Of a stretch of 64,000 bases of DNA, positions 10,956 through 20,878 are shown in pieces. The notes beneath the pieces were generated by a model. It was not told the DNA's origin. It was given only the letters and a program-made list of their open reading frames with translations, and searched no databases. Numbering within the stretch: position 1 is the first letter of the stretch; each line of letters begins with the position of its first letter. The stretch lies in assembly GCA_032988165.1 (NCBI GenBank), contig JANTQF010000033.1:62001-126000 (forward strand). The letters are read 5' to 3'. The position numbers and the translations under genes were made by a program. This stretch comes from Emmonsiellopsis sp. PD_33 (Eukaryota > Ascomycota > Eurotiomycetes > Onygenales > Ajellomycetaceae).

Positions 10956-11993
10956 TCATTCAACTGTGCCCGTTTCGCGACCTGCTAGCCTCGCCCTTCT
11001 CCTAACCCCTTCATCCTCACCACCTGCACCAGCCTCCTTGCTAGAATCTTCCAATTTAGGATCCGTCTGCGGCTCCATACCTGCAATCTTATCCACGCTT
11101 CCCAGATTTGCATACCCCGCCGCACGCTGGCGCCTCTCGCTTTGGATACGCAGCCTATTTGCCTCATTCTGCGTCCGGGCAAGGTAGATCTCCACCCCGA
11201 CAGCATGCCAAATCAACGCCAGCATAAACGACGCCGAGCCTGGGATTTGGAAACTGGCCCCTCTCGCCGCGGGGTCGTATTCGCTGAAGAGATCTGCCGT
11301 GACGATGGTTGTTGTTGCATTTGGCGAGGCGCATTCCGGGTAGGAGGGTAGATAGTCCCCCGCCTCGTAGGCCGTCCAGGTCCAGTCGATCATTTCGCAG
11401 GGCCAGATGTTCTGATAGGTGCCGAGTTTTGAGATGAAGACGGCACTGAGCAGGATGACCGGACGGGCTGTTAGGATGACGCCTGCGTAGAACATGGTGC
11501 GGAGAATCCAGGCGCGGTGCTCGTCGAGCTGCAGCCGGTAGGCGTTGTAGTATGCCAGCGCTGCGCTGATGGTAGAAGCCGCGGTTAGGATGACGACCAT
11601 GACTTGGATGTCAAAGGCACCGCCGAACGAGATATCGGCAATCATGAGCGCGCCGATGCTAGAGACGAAGAAAAGCACTAGTGAAATGCGGCCGTTGATG
11701 CGATGGAAGGCGGGCCATTTGCGTCTCAGTGCCGGGCTGAATTGAGGCACAGACAGCATACTGAATGGGAGCACCGTGGCCAGGTGGATGAATATCCCTA
11801 GCCGGCCGCGTCCTTGTCGGAACCAGTACATCTCGCCCGGGATGATGTTCCCATTGCGAAGGCCATTGGAGACGAGGCAGTCTATGGCCTGCCAGAGGGA
11901 AAAGAGGAAGAATGGAAAGGCAAATATGCAGAAGAGGGCTGTATTGTATGACTTTGAGAAGCCAAGGAAGGCCGAGAGAGGTCGTTGGGACAT
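10956..11993 (-). CDS. DUF2306 family multi-pass membrane protein
   Basis: An intronless ORF of 345 aa from the ATG at 11993 (MSQRPLSAFLGFSKSYN); an in-frame extension to 12047 exists but looks like leader. Hydrophobic segments lie near LFCIFAFPFFLFSLW, LGIFIHLATVLPFSMLSV, ISLVLFFVSSIGALMIADIS, VMVVILTAASTISAALAYY and FMLALIWHAVGVEIYL. The family signatures are the His pairs: IHLAT, FHRINGR and DEHRAWILRTM. DUF2306 proteins are predicted heme- or quinone-like four-helix membrane proteins of unknown function. The tail after the last helix is charged and probably cytosolic. A divergent, intron-containing paralogue lies at 36781-38068 in the same orientation. Confidence 0.85.
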   Translation of the reverse strand: MSQRPLSAFLGFSKSYNTALFCIFAFPFFLFSLWQAIDCLVSNGLRNGNIIPGEMYWFRQGRGRLGIFIHLATVLPFSMLSVPQFSPALRRKWPAFHRINGRISLVLFFVSSIGALMIADISFGGAFDIQVMVVILTAASTISAALAYYNAYRLQLDEHRAWILRTMFYAGVILTARPVILLSAVFISKLGTYQNIWPCEMIDWTWTAYEAGDYLPSYPECASPNATTTIVTADLFSEYDPAARGASFQIPGSASFMLALIWHAVGVEIYLARTQNEANRLRIQSERRQRAAGYANLGSVDKIAGMEPQTDPKLEDSSKEAGAGGEDEGVRRRARLAGRETGTVE

Positions 11994-13126
11994 TTTATGT
12001 GCAAGCAAGGCAAGGATATGTTGGGTTAGGAATCCAGGGTATTGCATCCATTGGTAATTGATAATCCGACGAAAAACCAGGGGACTTTCTGGGTTATATA
12101 AAGACGCATCCTGAGGGTTCTGAGTGCAGGCATGACTTGCAGGTTATTTCGTTGCCGAGTGGTATGATGTTCGATGTCATGGTTAACTCTCCGGATGGAT
12201 AAATAAATCCTCCAAGATCCCCGCCCCAGCCAGGCATCAACAAAACCAGGCCAGTTATTGGCGGATGCAGCTTGCCAGCGCTAGAACTCAAGGCAGAATT
12301 AATAATTGTTGGAGTTTCACTCTGGCTTCTGCTGGCCCATGGCGAGCATGTCCGTCTGGTAATTAGTAAGTATGGCCGGCTAAGCCAACACTCCCGCGTA
12401 TAAAATAACTAAATATCAATCATAAACAACGCAGAGGCAGGGATGTGGAAGCTGGTACACTCCTGACGTCCAGTACATTCGCAAGAGAGTCCCATGGAAG
12501 TGAACATATACTAGCAGTTCCAGCTCTGGCAGTGATTGCCCTGTCATTGAATCGAATACCTAACCTTCTTCCGGCATTTTTGGCCGCATCTTCCTCTTCT
12601 CGACGCCCAATTCAGGGCAAGCAATTTTCGAAACTTCTTTTCCTTGCGGCTGCGTTTCTCCCATCTGCCTCCCCCACCCGCAACAATGCCCATGGCAAAA
12701 TCTTCATAAAACGGGGCTGCCAATGTGTGGTCCAGTGGAATATAGCCTCCCCACTGGCAGTCCTGGACCCCCAAGGCCCGATGGTGGTGGGAGCGTTAAC
12801 TGACTGTCAAGAAATAGTTAAAAAGAGAGACTATGACCACTCCCCTCTCGAGTCGTGTCTTCTTTTCTTCGGGTGTGAAGTTGACGGATTTTTGACGGGA
12901 CTTTTGAAGCCGATATCCTCCTGCCTCTCCTTCAGTGTCATCTCAGCGTCTCGCATTCAGCTACAATCAAGCCGAGTCTGTCTGGCCTACAACCCTTCGC
13001 CCTTGTCAAGGTAATCCTCATCCGCATGCCAGTTTCTTTCTTCTTTCGGTTCCTGGTGTTTGCCGTGGAGGAGATTCGTTGGCTATGGAATCCAGTCATG
13101 TACTTCGGCCTTTTCATGCCATCATT
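11994..13126. other. gene-poor region upstream of DUF2306 gene
   Basis: Promoter of the DUF2306 gene plus sequence with no convincing gene. A 189-codon plus frame at 12445-13014 begins at GTG, not ATG, and has no motif. The segment 12213-12405 is the left copy of a diverged duplication (listed separately). Confidence 0.4.
12213..12405 (+). repeat. left copy of a diverged direct duplication
   Basis: Shares ordered blocks with 14983-15165: AACCAGGCCAGTTATT, ACTCAAGGCA, CCCATGGC and GGCTAAGCCAACA, in the same order and similar spacing. The second copy is more AT-rich. The two copies lie about 2.7 kb apart and are in the same orientation. Limits are approximate. Confidence 0.6.
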
Positions 13127-13500
13127 CCTGCCTGAATGATGATACCAAGGAATATTATGCTCCAAAGGATCCCATGGATATTTACGAGCACGGTTGTGTT
13201 TTTTATGTCATGTGCTTTGACACTTTTCAGGCAATGATGCCTGCCATGGATGATATCAAGGAATGCTTCTATCTAGAGGATCCCATGGATGTTTACGACA
13301 ACAACCATTCCTGCCTGGATGATGATAGGAAGGAATACTATACTCCAAAGGATCCCATGGATATTTATAAGCATGACTATTGCCTATGTTATGTGCTTTG
13401 GCATTTTCCAGGCAATGATGCCTGCCGTGGATGATATCAAGGAATGTTTCTATCTGGAAGATCCCATGGATGTTTACGACAACAACTATATTCCCAGGAC
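13127..13500 (+). repeat. A-B-A-B tandem repeat, about 181-183 bp per pair
   Basis: Unit A (CCTGCCTGRATGATGATA..., at 13127 and 13310) and unit B (CCTGCCRTGGATGATATCAA, at 13240 and 13421) alternate. All four units contain GGATCCCATGGAT or the near form GATCCCATGGAT, followed by RTTTA. The A-to-A distance is 183 bp and B-to-B is 181 bp, so the pair has been duplicated with small indels. Frames across it (DPMDIYEH and DPMDVYDN motifs) shift between copies, which argues against a functional protein. Confidence 0.75.
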
Positions 13501-13746
13501 GATATAGCCAGCATTTTTATCCGGATAAATGGCTTGCAAAGCCCAATGCTCACCCCAAGATAACATCGGCCTTGAGAGTCATGATGATGCTTTATTCAAA
13601 GAAAACCGTGGCGCCCAAACGACGATATCTTATGATTTTTCCACATAAAGGAGAGAGGTCCCAGTGACTACCAATGAATTTCATGAATGATCAGTTGTTT
13701 CTATGCATGTTTCATCCTATCTATTGAATGGACATTGGACCAAACA

Positions 13747-14205
13747 ATGGAATTTTGCCAGGGAGATATCGTCGGGTCCAAAAGCCAATGAAGCCTCCGG
13801 GGAATAAATACCATTGCAATCGAAAAGACGCGTGATTCCAGCGCTGCCATCGGCACTATTACTTTTGGCATCACCGCCACTATCCTTGCTATGTTGACGT
13901 TGGTGGTAGCTTTCCGAAACCATTGCCATTGTAAATTCACCCTCTCCCCCTTTTGGTCCTGGGAGTCAATACTAAGAATTATCGCAGCCGAACCCAGCTC
14001 GAGCCGTGGAGCCGACGAAGAAAACGGCCACTCCTTGAATGAAGAGTCCTCGGAGCACCGTCCCAACGGTTCAACTGGTACTTTGTCACCGCGTGTATCA
14101 TGGCAGCCCCTAAATTCCAATGCAACTATCTCGTCGCTGCCTGTCGGCTCGTCTTCTGGGCTTGCTCTGGCCAACGATTCATCATCCGGCGGGGATGACC
14201 AATAA
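13747..14205 (+). pseudogene. possible broken gene for a small single-pass membrane protein
   Basis: From an ATG at 13747 the frame reads MEFCQGDIVGSKSQ, meets TGA at 13789, then stays open: an acidic/basic start, a membrane-like segment AAIGTITFGITATILAMLTL and a Ser/Gly-rich hydrophilic tail ending SSGGDDQ. Many fungal hypothetical proteins have a single helix of this AIGTITFG type. The stop could be a CGA-to-TGA transition, or an exon may have been missed. The minus strand carries an overlapping 180-codon frame (13701-14243) without recognisable features. I favour the plus reading only weakly. Confidence 0.25.
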
Positions 14206-15852
14206 TGCGTCCTGTTGTGATACATCTCCGGGAAGACAAACAAATCGATGCCACACTACCTTCAACTATAAATTCTGCAGGGTCAAGTTATTTTCCTATT
14301 TTCTTGGTTTTCGGTTCTTTTCTTCTTGCTTTCCTCTTACCTTTCTTCATCTTCTTCATCTTCTCTCTCCGTTTCATTCTTGCTTCCAGAAAGTGAATTT
14401 TTGGAGCAGGCAAATACAGAACATTGTTAACCAACAATGTATCTATACCCCTAAACTTCTTGTCTTGCCATGTCTATTTCTCTTCTCGCCTTCTATGTGT
14501 TAAATCAATTTCTTCGCCGTTTTAACTCAGTCTACGAGTGCTTGAATAAAGCATGGTTCTCTAGTCTTTACCACCCCCTTTAACTTCTTTCAATCTTCTT
14601 ATTTTTCAAAGTCAGGTTTGTTCAATATCTAAGCTCTATATCCCCTAATATGACCATTATTTTCTTTACTGGGCTACAGTTAAACACGGTTTGAAAACCG
14701 TAGGTTTGAGGGGGTGTTTGGAGGGTGTTGGGAGTGCTAATTCCCTACCAAAGAAGGAAGAGTCAGGCGCTGGGAGATCCCCAAAGTCAAGACAAAACAT
14801 ATAATGAAAAACAACAGCAAAAAGGGATGAATGCATGAGCACACTATCGCTGTCTATCAGGTTGCCAGTGATCCCCATTTCAATAAATCCTGATTTGTCT
14901 GTCATGAAGACTGGCTGGCCAAGAGTTAGCAACTACTGCCATAATAAACTACTCAAGCAGTTAGTCAAACGACTCTTCTAAATGAGATCCCAGCCACCAC
15001 AAGAGCAACCAGGCCAGTTATTTGAAGATCCAGGCTTGGAACTGTCGGCACTCAAGGCAAAATGATTACTCTAGCCATTAAGTTAACTACTCTAATTTAC
15101 ACCATCCCATGGCTGGCTGTCTGTCTATCCAGTGTATGGTAGGCTAAGCCAACATTCTGCTATATTATCACCATAGCCCATGATACAGAGTAAATGTGCA
15201 GTGATTAGGCAGCTGCTTTTCTCCTCCAGACAAAGGAACCTGTCAGTTAACGACAGTATGTCTATCCTGGCCTCGGAGAGATAGCCATCCTAGCTGCGGA
15301 TAGCAAGCAGTATCTCAATACTACCTCAAAAGACCCGGCAGAGCTCTAATGATAGTTTTCATACGTACATACATAGGAGCAATTCCAGAGTTTATGGGGG
15401 CAGCTTGGAATGGGGCAGTTCATTCCCGCTCCGCTCGAAGTTTCCAGAGACGCGATTGATTAGGTGGCTAGTAGTTGACGGGAGGGGGGGAAGCATATAT
15501 TGCTACCGGGCACTTGATAGCGCATATGCCTGCGATGAGAGATGGAGGAGCAGGGGGGGTTGTTCTGGAGATTGCACGCATAATGCATAATAAGCTGGCT
15601 GTCCTTGGGATGCAGAGGATGCAGTCCTGTTTAGAGCTTCAAGTTGTTAGAATGGATAGCCCAGAAGGTGGAAAGGTGAGTTTACATATACTTCGAGATC
15701 TCTTTGGGGGGGTAATACCACGGCAAAACAGGCAAACAGACAACCATTCAATCATCAAATATAAAATATTCTCGTCTCTGAACGAGAATATCCCAAAATC
15801 TCCTATCCAGCCCGAGTCAGACGCGGAAAGTAAGCCGAGCCAAACGCGTGGG
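14206..15852. other. AT-rich gene-free region
   Basis: Contains a pyrimidine tract (14280-14400), a palindromic ACGGTTTGAAAACCGT around 14685-14701, and the right copy of the duplication. No gene is supported: the plus frame at 15475 and the minus frame at 14666 lack motifs. Confidence 0.45.
14983..15165 (+). repeat. right copy of a diverged direct duplication
   Basis: Counterpart of 12213-12405, see that entry. The exact blocks shared include the 16-mer AACCAGGCCAGTTATT and the 13-mer GGCTAAGCCAACA. Differences between blocks are both indels and substitutions, so the duplication is old. Confidence 0.6.
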
Positions 15853-15858
15853 CACGTG
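15853..15858. promoter_or_regulatory. CACGTG E-box upstream of MED4
   Basis: The context GGCACGTGACTC lies 95 bp before the MED4 start codon. Same motif class as at 1973 and 10534. Confidence 0.35.
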
Positions 15859-15881
15859 ACTCCATCTATCCCAACCTCACA

Positions 15882-16022
15882 ATGGATCAAAGCCAGCACA
15901 CAACACCTATTCCTATCCACCTCCCATTCCCCGCCCCGACGAGTCCAGCACCATGGACACCCACCTCCTCATCCCCCTCTCGACCCTCGAGACAAAACTC
16001 AACAACCTCCTCATGTCCATAA
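15882..16022 (+). promoter_or_regulatory. upstream ORF overlapping the MED4 start
   Basis: An ATG at 15882 in good context (A at -3, G at +4) opens a 46-codon frame that ends TAA at 16020-16022, past the MED4 ATG at 15953 and in a different frame. If the mRNA 5' end lies upstream of 15882 this would reduce MED4 translation. The transcript start is unknown. Confidence 0.3.
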
Positions 16023-16482
16023 TCTCCTCCCCAACCGCCGCCGGCGCCCCCGCCGCCGCCCTCGCCCTCCTCGAAGCAGACGACGCCCTCTCCTCCGCCC
16101 TGACAACCCTCCACACACACCAGGCGAACTACGCGAAGATCCTACGGCTGCGCGCCGAGGCCACGGCGCTGGAGGAGCGGGTGCGCGAGATCGTGCGCGA
16201 GATCGAGGGCGTGAGGAGTGAGATTGACGTCGCGTGTGGTGGGGAGGGTGGGAGCGAGAGTGATAGTGAGAGCGAGAGCGAGGATGGAGACGAGGAGCAG
16301 AATGATGGGGAGAGGGATATCGACGCCGACACACGGATGGGCGGTGTGTCCTCAGCCCGCGCCCACGCGCCGAGGAACGAGGTAGATTACAAGCTGCTCC
16401 TCGACTTCGCGCGGCGCATTAGTCGATACAACAGCGAGGCGGCGGCGGATGCGGCGGCGGGCATCCCGGCGGACGCAGACGG

Positions 16483-16527
<45 letters not shown>

Positions 16528-17032
16528 GCAGCAGCGGCGAGTAGGAACCAGCGACACACAAGAAAAGGAAAAGGAAAAAGAACAACCCACCGGCGTGGGC
16601 GTGGCGGCGCTGTCGCAGGAGACCGTCTCCTGGCTCGACGAGACGGCGAACTGGTCGCGGGATCTTTCGAAGATGGCGTATCCCAGCGAAGACCGGATTC
16701 GGATGGGGGTGATGGGCCAGCTGCAGGCGGCGGCGGGGGATGGGGTTGATGCCGAGGCGGAGATTGAGCGCATGATGCGTGCGGAGCAGGGCGGTGGTGG
16801 TGGTGGTGGTGGTGAGGTGGGTGTGGGAGAGCAGGGGGCGATGGATGAGGTTGTGGGGATTGGGGAGGAGCCGGTGTCAGGGGCCGGACAGGGGCATGCG
16901 CAGGGTCAGATGGGTGGGGTTGGACGGGATACGGCTATGGGTGGTATGGGAGGAGGGGGGGGAGGGCCGGCGAAGCCGAAACCGAAGCCGATGTTGGATT
17001 TGGATCTGTATGATCCGGATGAGGATGATTGA
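15953..17032 (+). CDS. med4: Mediator complex subunit 4
   Basis: A single exon of 359 aa. The N-terminal half is helical: LLIPLSTLETKLNNLL, LLEADDALSSALTTLHTH, then a coiled coil through RLRAEATALEERVREIVREI. The family signature is DYKLLLDFARRISRYNSEA followed by VSWLDETANWSRDLS and YPSEDRIRMGVMGQLQ. Med4 sits in the middle module of Mediator, bridging regulators and RNA polymerase II in the nucleus. An acidic Ser/Glu run, a 17-residue glutamine run (16484-16534) and a glycine-rich stretch split the conserved blocks, making the protein compositionally unusual. The C-terminus is acidic. An overlapping upstream ORF starts at 15882. Convergent with the MFS gene ending at 17436. Confidence 0.9.
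16484..16534 (+). repeat. CAG/CAA trinucleotide run coding 17 glutamines in MED4
   Basis: An uninterrupted run of CAA and CAG codons in the MED4 frame between two conserved blocks. The CAA/CAG mix shows it is not a pure slippage tract throughout; the last part is pure CAG. Likely length-variable between strains. Confidence 0.9.
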
Positions 17033-17435
17033 GGGGGTTGTAGAATATTTTGGTTATTTACTGCATTCGAGCGAACTGGATTATCACAGGATAAGAACTA
17101 CTGGGTAAACAAATGCCTTTTGTCGTATATACCTTATTCCACCGTAGACGTCCACGACACGTCCAAGATACGACTACTACTAAGCATGACCCGATCATCG
17201 TCTACGTTAAGTTATTGCTCGATGATTATCCACTCAAGATAGAATTTGCAACAAAAGGCAAATCAGGTATTAAGATTAAGAAAACTAGTGACCGAATTAC
17301 AATTACGCCTCATCGGCATTTTCCATGAACAGAACACTTAGAACTACACCATCCGAAAATCACATACCTGTGCATGGCAAGAAATACGCAAGAGACGCGG
17401 CACACAGGCAGCCATCAACCAACCGTCCTAGATAA
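17033..17435. other. intergenic between convergent MED4 and MFS genes
   Basis: Shared 3' flanks. A 71-codon plus frame (17113-17328) has no recognisable features. Confidence 0.4.
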
Positions 17436-19530
17436 TCAATCCACTCCCATATTATGCACCGAAGATTTGGCCGTGATCTTCCTCAGCCTCTTCCCATAGT
17501 AATAGAATATAATTCCCGAGGCGCAGAAGAGTGTCGTAAGAGCCATGATCAGCATGTAGGCAGGGATAAAGCCGTCCTTTTCAGTCCACGGCGTGATGAA
17601 TTTACTTAGGCCGTAGCCCCAGAGGTTTTTGTTCACGGTGATGGTGACAAAGATACTACCGGCGACTGGCTTGTAGCTGTCGACAGCATACGTGCTGGCA
17701 ATTGCCGGGAGGGCGGCGACTTGCATTCCAACCGCTGTGAAGCCGATTATAACAATTATCTGCGCATATATCAGTGGATTTCAAATATTAGGAGATATAC
17801 TGTCAGGGAGCAGTAAATAAAAGGGGTAGTTCACTTTCCAATCCCATTTATATTCATACCCAAAGGCCACGACAAGACTTCCAATAATCATGAGGATTGT
17901 ATACGGAATCATCGCAGGCAGTCTCATTTCAGGTTCACGAATGCCTCTGTTCTTCTTCGTCGCAAGCATAGAGACCCAATCGGAAAGGGCCCCGTTAGTA
18001 GCAAGTCCGATCATCACGCCAACCAGAATAGCAAAATTCAAAAACCCGACAGTCTGAGGACTGAAGTTGTACGGCGGGGCAGCAAAGTTTTGACTCTGGG
18101 TTAGGTTGACGGCGAGAAAGACGCTCGCTGACCACGATACAATGAAGGATGCTAGATGGATAATCGGGAAAAGGTGGAGTTTCCAGGGAACCCAAAAGTC
18201 TTTAAACATGCTTTGGAAGGGGGTTTCATTGACCTGGAAGAGCTTGAACTGCTGTTTTGCCGGCTTCCCCTTTCCCAGGTACGGATCCTCTGCGGCTTGT
18301 TCTTCGTCAGAAATGTGTTCCGCTTCTGGGTTTGGCTTTATCGTATCGACGTCAGCCTGCAAGTCGTTGTCGGCTGTTTTGATAGAAACCGATGGCTTTG
18401 GGTGTTGCCGATGCCATCTGGTTTCTGGGAACATAAATATCGACATGAGCAAAGCCAAGGCCAGAATAGCAGTATTAAGCCACCAAAACTGGCGCCAATG
18501 CAGATGCTCAGTCATTGGGCCAGCGATGATTGGGGAAATCTGCCCCGGTATCAGTGTTGCTATGAAGGACGAAAAAGGGCTATTCAACATACAATCAGTG
18601 TTGCAAAATAAACAGTAAAATAGAGCGTGTTGTACGCGCCACGCTCGTGGAGGAAGACTATATCTGCGATGATTTGGGGTTGGGCCGTCTATCACATATA
18701 AGTCTTGAACTTTACATGAAATTAGGTATCAAGGGAGTCGTCACCTCCGCTGGAGCACAAGCAAACCCATTCAAGATGCAAGCCCCCATGAAGCTTCCAT
18801 AGGATGTTGCAACCCCTCTCCATATGGAGCTAATCAAGCATAGCAGAGTGGAAGAAATCAATACCAGCCTTCTTCCAAAGCATGTCTGGACTGGGACCCT
18901 GTTTTAATAAATATGTGAGCGAAGCAGGTAAGAATTGGATGAAACTCACCAAAAGAAGTTACTGAACCCAAGTACAAGGATGCACACTCCGGCGAACTGA
19001 ACAACACCAGCCAAATCCGAGTTGAAGTCCTGGATCAATTGAGGAAACATGGGCGCAAGAGCAAGCGGACCAAAACCCTGGGCGAATGTCACTACGGTTG
19101 CAACCGACATGGCACTCATTTTCCAGTATCGATCCCAATTCTAGTCCAAGTTCAGGGTCAACCTTGAGTATATGGTAGGGGCAGAGGTTACGCACCAAAG
19201 GGTCATGCGGGTTGTTGGAAGGCTGAGGGACCAAGACACGATCCGAGCCAGGGGAGGATTTCACAAAACGGTGTGATCCAACGTCTGTCATTATCTCCGT
19301 GCCTGGATATATCTTGGTATCGAGCTCCTCTTCGATCCTAGGTGACTTGGTATCAGTAAAGGGGAGAGTAAACTTTTTCGGGAATGACTAACTGTCGAAG
19401 AGTCTGTTGGTGAATAGTGTTAGTAAGTGACCCGGATGATATTCAAATCTCCATATATGAGCCATCAACTACCGGTGAAATGTGTAAAAATGCAGGGAAT
19501 ACGCACGGCTTCATCGTAGTTCATCTCCAT
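17436..19530 (-). CDS. MFS transporter, DHA1/HOL-like
   Basis: Eight minus-strand exons: 19507-19530, 19393-19403, 19196-19337, 18950-19140, 18745-18898, 18593-18688, 17835-18539 and 17436-17759. Joined they give 548 aa in one frame, starting MEMNYDEATLRQIEEELD. Then come DPLNWDRYWK (typical entry to TM1), FWVPVQTCFGRRLVLISSTL (loop 2-3 signature of the major facilitator superfamily), APAETAQPQIIADIVFLHER, TEHLHWRQFWWLN, a large charged central loop, and TM7-12. It should be a plasma-membrane proton-coupled exporter or importer; the substrate is not predictable. Exon 2 is only 11 nt but is needed to keep the frame. It is divergent from the MFS gene at 20879 with 1.35 kb between starts. Confidence 0.85.
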
Positions 19531-20878
19531 GTTGGGCGAAGGTAATATCCCAGGAACCCTATCAATCCGAATTCAATGGTCAATTCTAATATAGATCAAT
19601 CTTAGAGGCAACCTTCAAGGAGTATATACTCCAACAAAACAATATGAGATACACAATGGCAGCTCTAGAGTATCGAATCCAGTGTTCAAGTAATAGCCCG
19701 GTCCCTGGTATTTCAAGCAAAACAGTTGCCAGGAAAAGGGAGGAAGTGGTGCAGGACGACGAGATGAGTCCTATATGAAGGCCCAAGAGGATAGCTAAGT
19801 TACCGTTTAACCCTGCGCAGATCCGGGGAAGACATGAATTCTTGGTTCGAAGGCTAATTCTCCGTGTGACGGTGTGGAATCCCGATGCACTGAATGACGC
19901 GGAGTGTTTGGCAGCCATCGGGCTACAATTCGGCATGTATGTAGGACATAAACGGTAGAAACTAATAATCCTATATGAGGCAATCCCAAGCGTGGAGTTC
20001 CTAGGGCCGTGGTTGGTGTTCGTAATGGAGCTGTTCCAGCCAACATCGCCGTATTAGGAGATACCATCACGCCACAGAGTTCGAGCAGATGCCCGGAAGC
20101 CTTGCAAACCCCAGATTTCACCCAATCTACCAGCGGAGGGTTCTCCGCGTCGTACCCGACGGTCCAAGGGGGCGAATATTAGAGTTTCCTCATAGAAGGG
20201 GGGCTGATTGAGACGAAGCGATAATTTTCAGGATGTTTGCAGATAGCATCCAATGGGAAAGCTGATTGGAAATGCCAGCAGCAAAACCTGGCATCAGCAG
20301 ACGCAGCATGCCGTTTCTTGTCAGAGCACCACAGCCAGCATCTTGGACGTCATATCAGCGTAGAGTTGGCGGTGATTCGGGGGCATCCATGGTCCTGGGA
20401 TTGCATTGCCGGCCCGGGAGAGAAAGACGGCAAGGGTTGAGGGCTGCCAAGACGACACTCTTATCATGGTTGAGAGTGAAAGCATAAATCATTGAAGTTG
20501 ATCACGGTGGTTATTTAATATCGTGAGGTGGTTGTTGGAGTGGGTGTTGAGGAATCCGAGTTCAACCTTGCTAAGCGAGGATTTATATTCCCCGACGCGA
20601 CATCAACAGCTTCATCCACGTCCAACGTCAGTCTAATATCAACATCAACGTCAACATCAACGTCCATCTCTCCTGCCAGAATGCGGACTCAACAACATCA
20701 ACATCAACATCCGCATCGCTCCTCCTCGACGACGGCAGAATGGCCGACTCTCAGGCTGTTGTTGTTTTTGCTGCTCTGTTCTTCTCATCATTGCATGCTC
20801 GTATTCTGTTAATTCTCTTAACCCCTTCACCACAGTTCGCGGCTGTGGAATATCTGTTGCCTGTCCATTCTTACCGCC
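19531..20878. other. shared upstream region of two divergent MFS genes
   Basis: Divergent promoter region of 1.35 kb. Minus frames at 19586-20121 have no family features. The plus end carries ATCAAC/GTCAAC repeats (20630-20715) probably within the leader of the right-hand transporter. Confidence 0.5.
20630..20715 (+). repeat. imperfect hexamer repeats (AACATC/AACGTC)
   Basis: Two clusters, at about 20636-20666 and 20691-20713, of repeated AACATC and AACGTC units with interruptions, 165-240 bp before the start codon of the downstream transporter. Confidence 0.6.

Noticed and set aside
12445..13014. 189-codon plus-strand frame
   Set aside because: It begins at GTG, has no recognisable domain, and lies in a gene-poor region; likely chance.
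13701..14243. 180-codon minus-strand frame opposite the possible membrane protein
   Set aside because: No motif or plausible start context. The plus-strand reading at least has a clear helix, so the minus frame was treated as a shadow.
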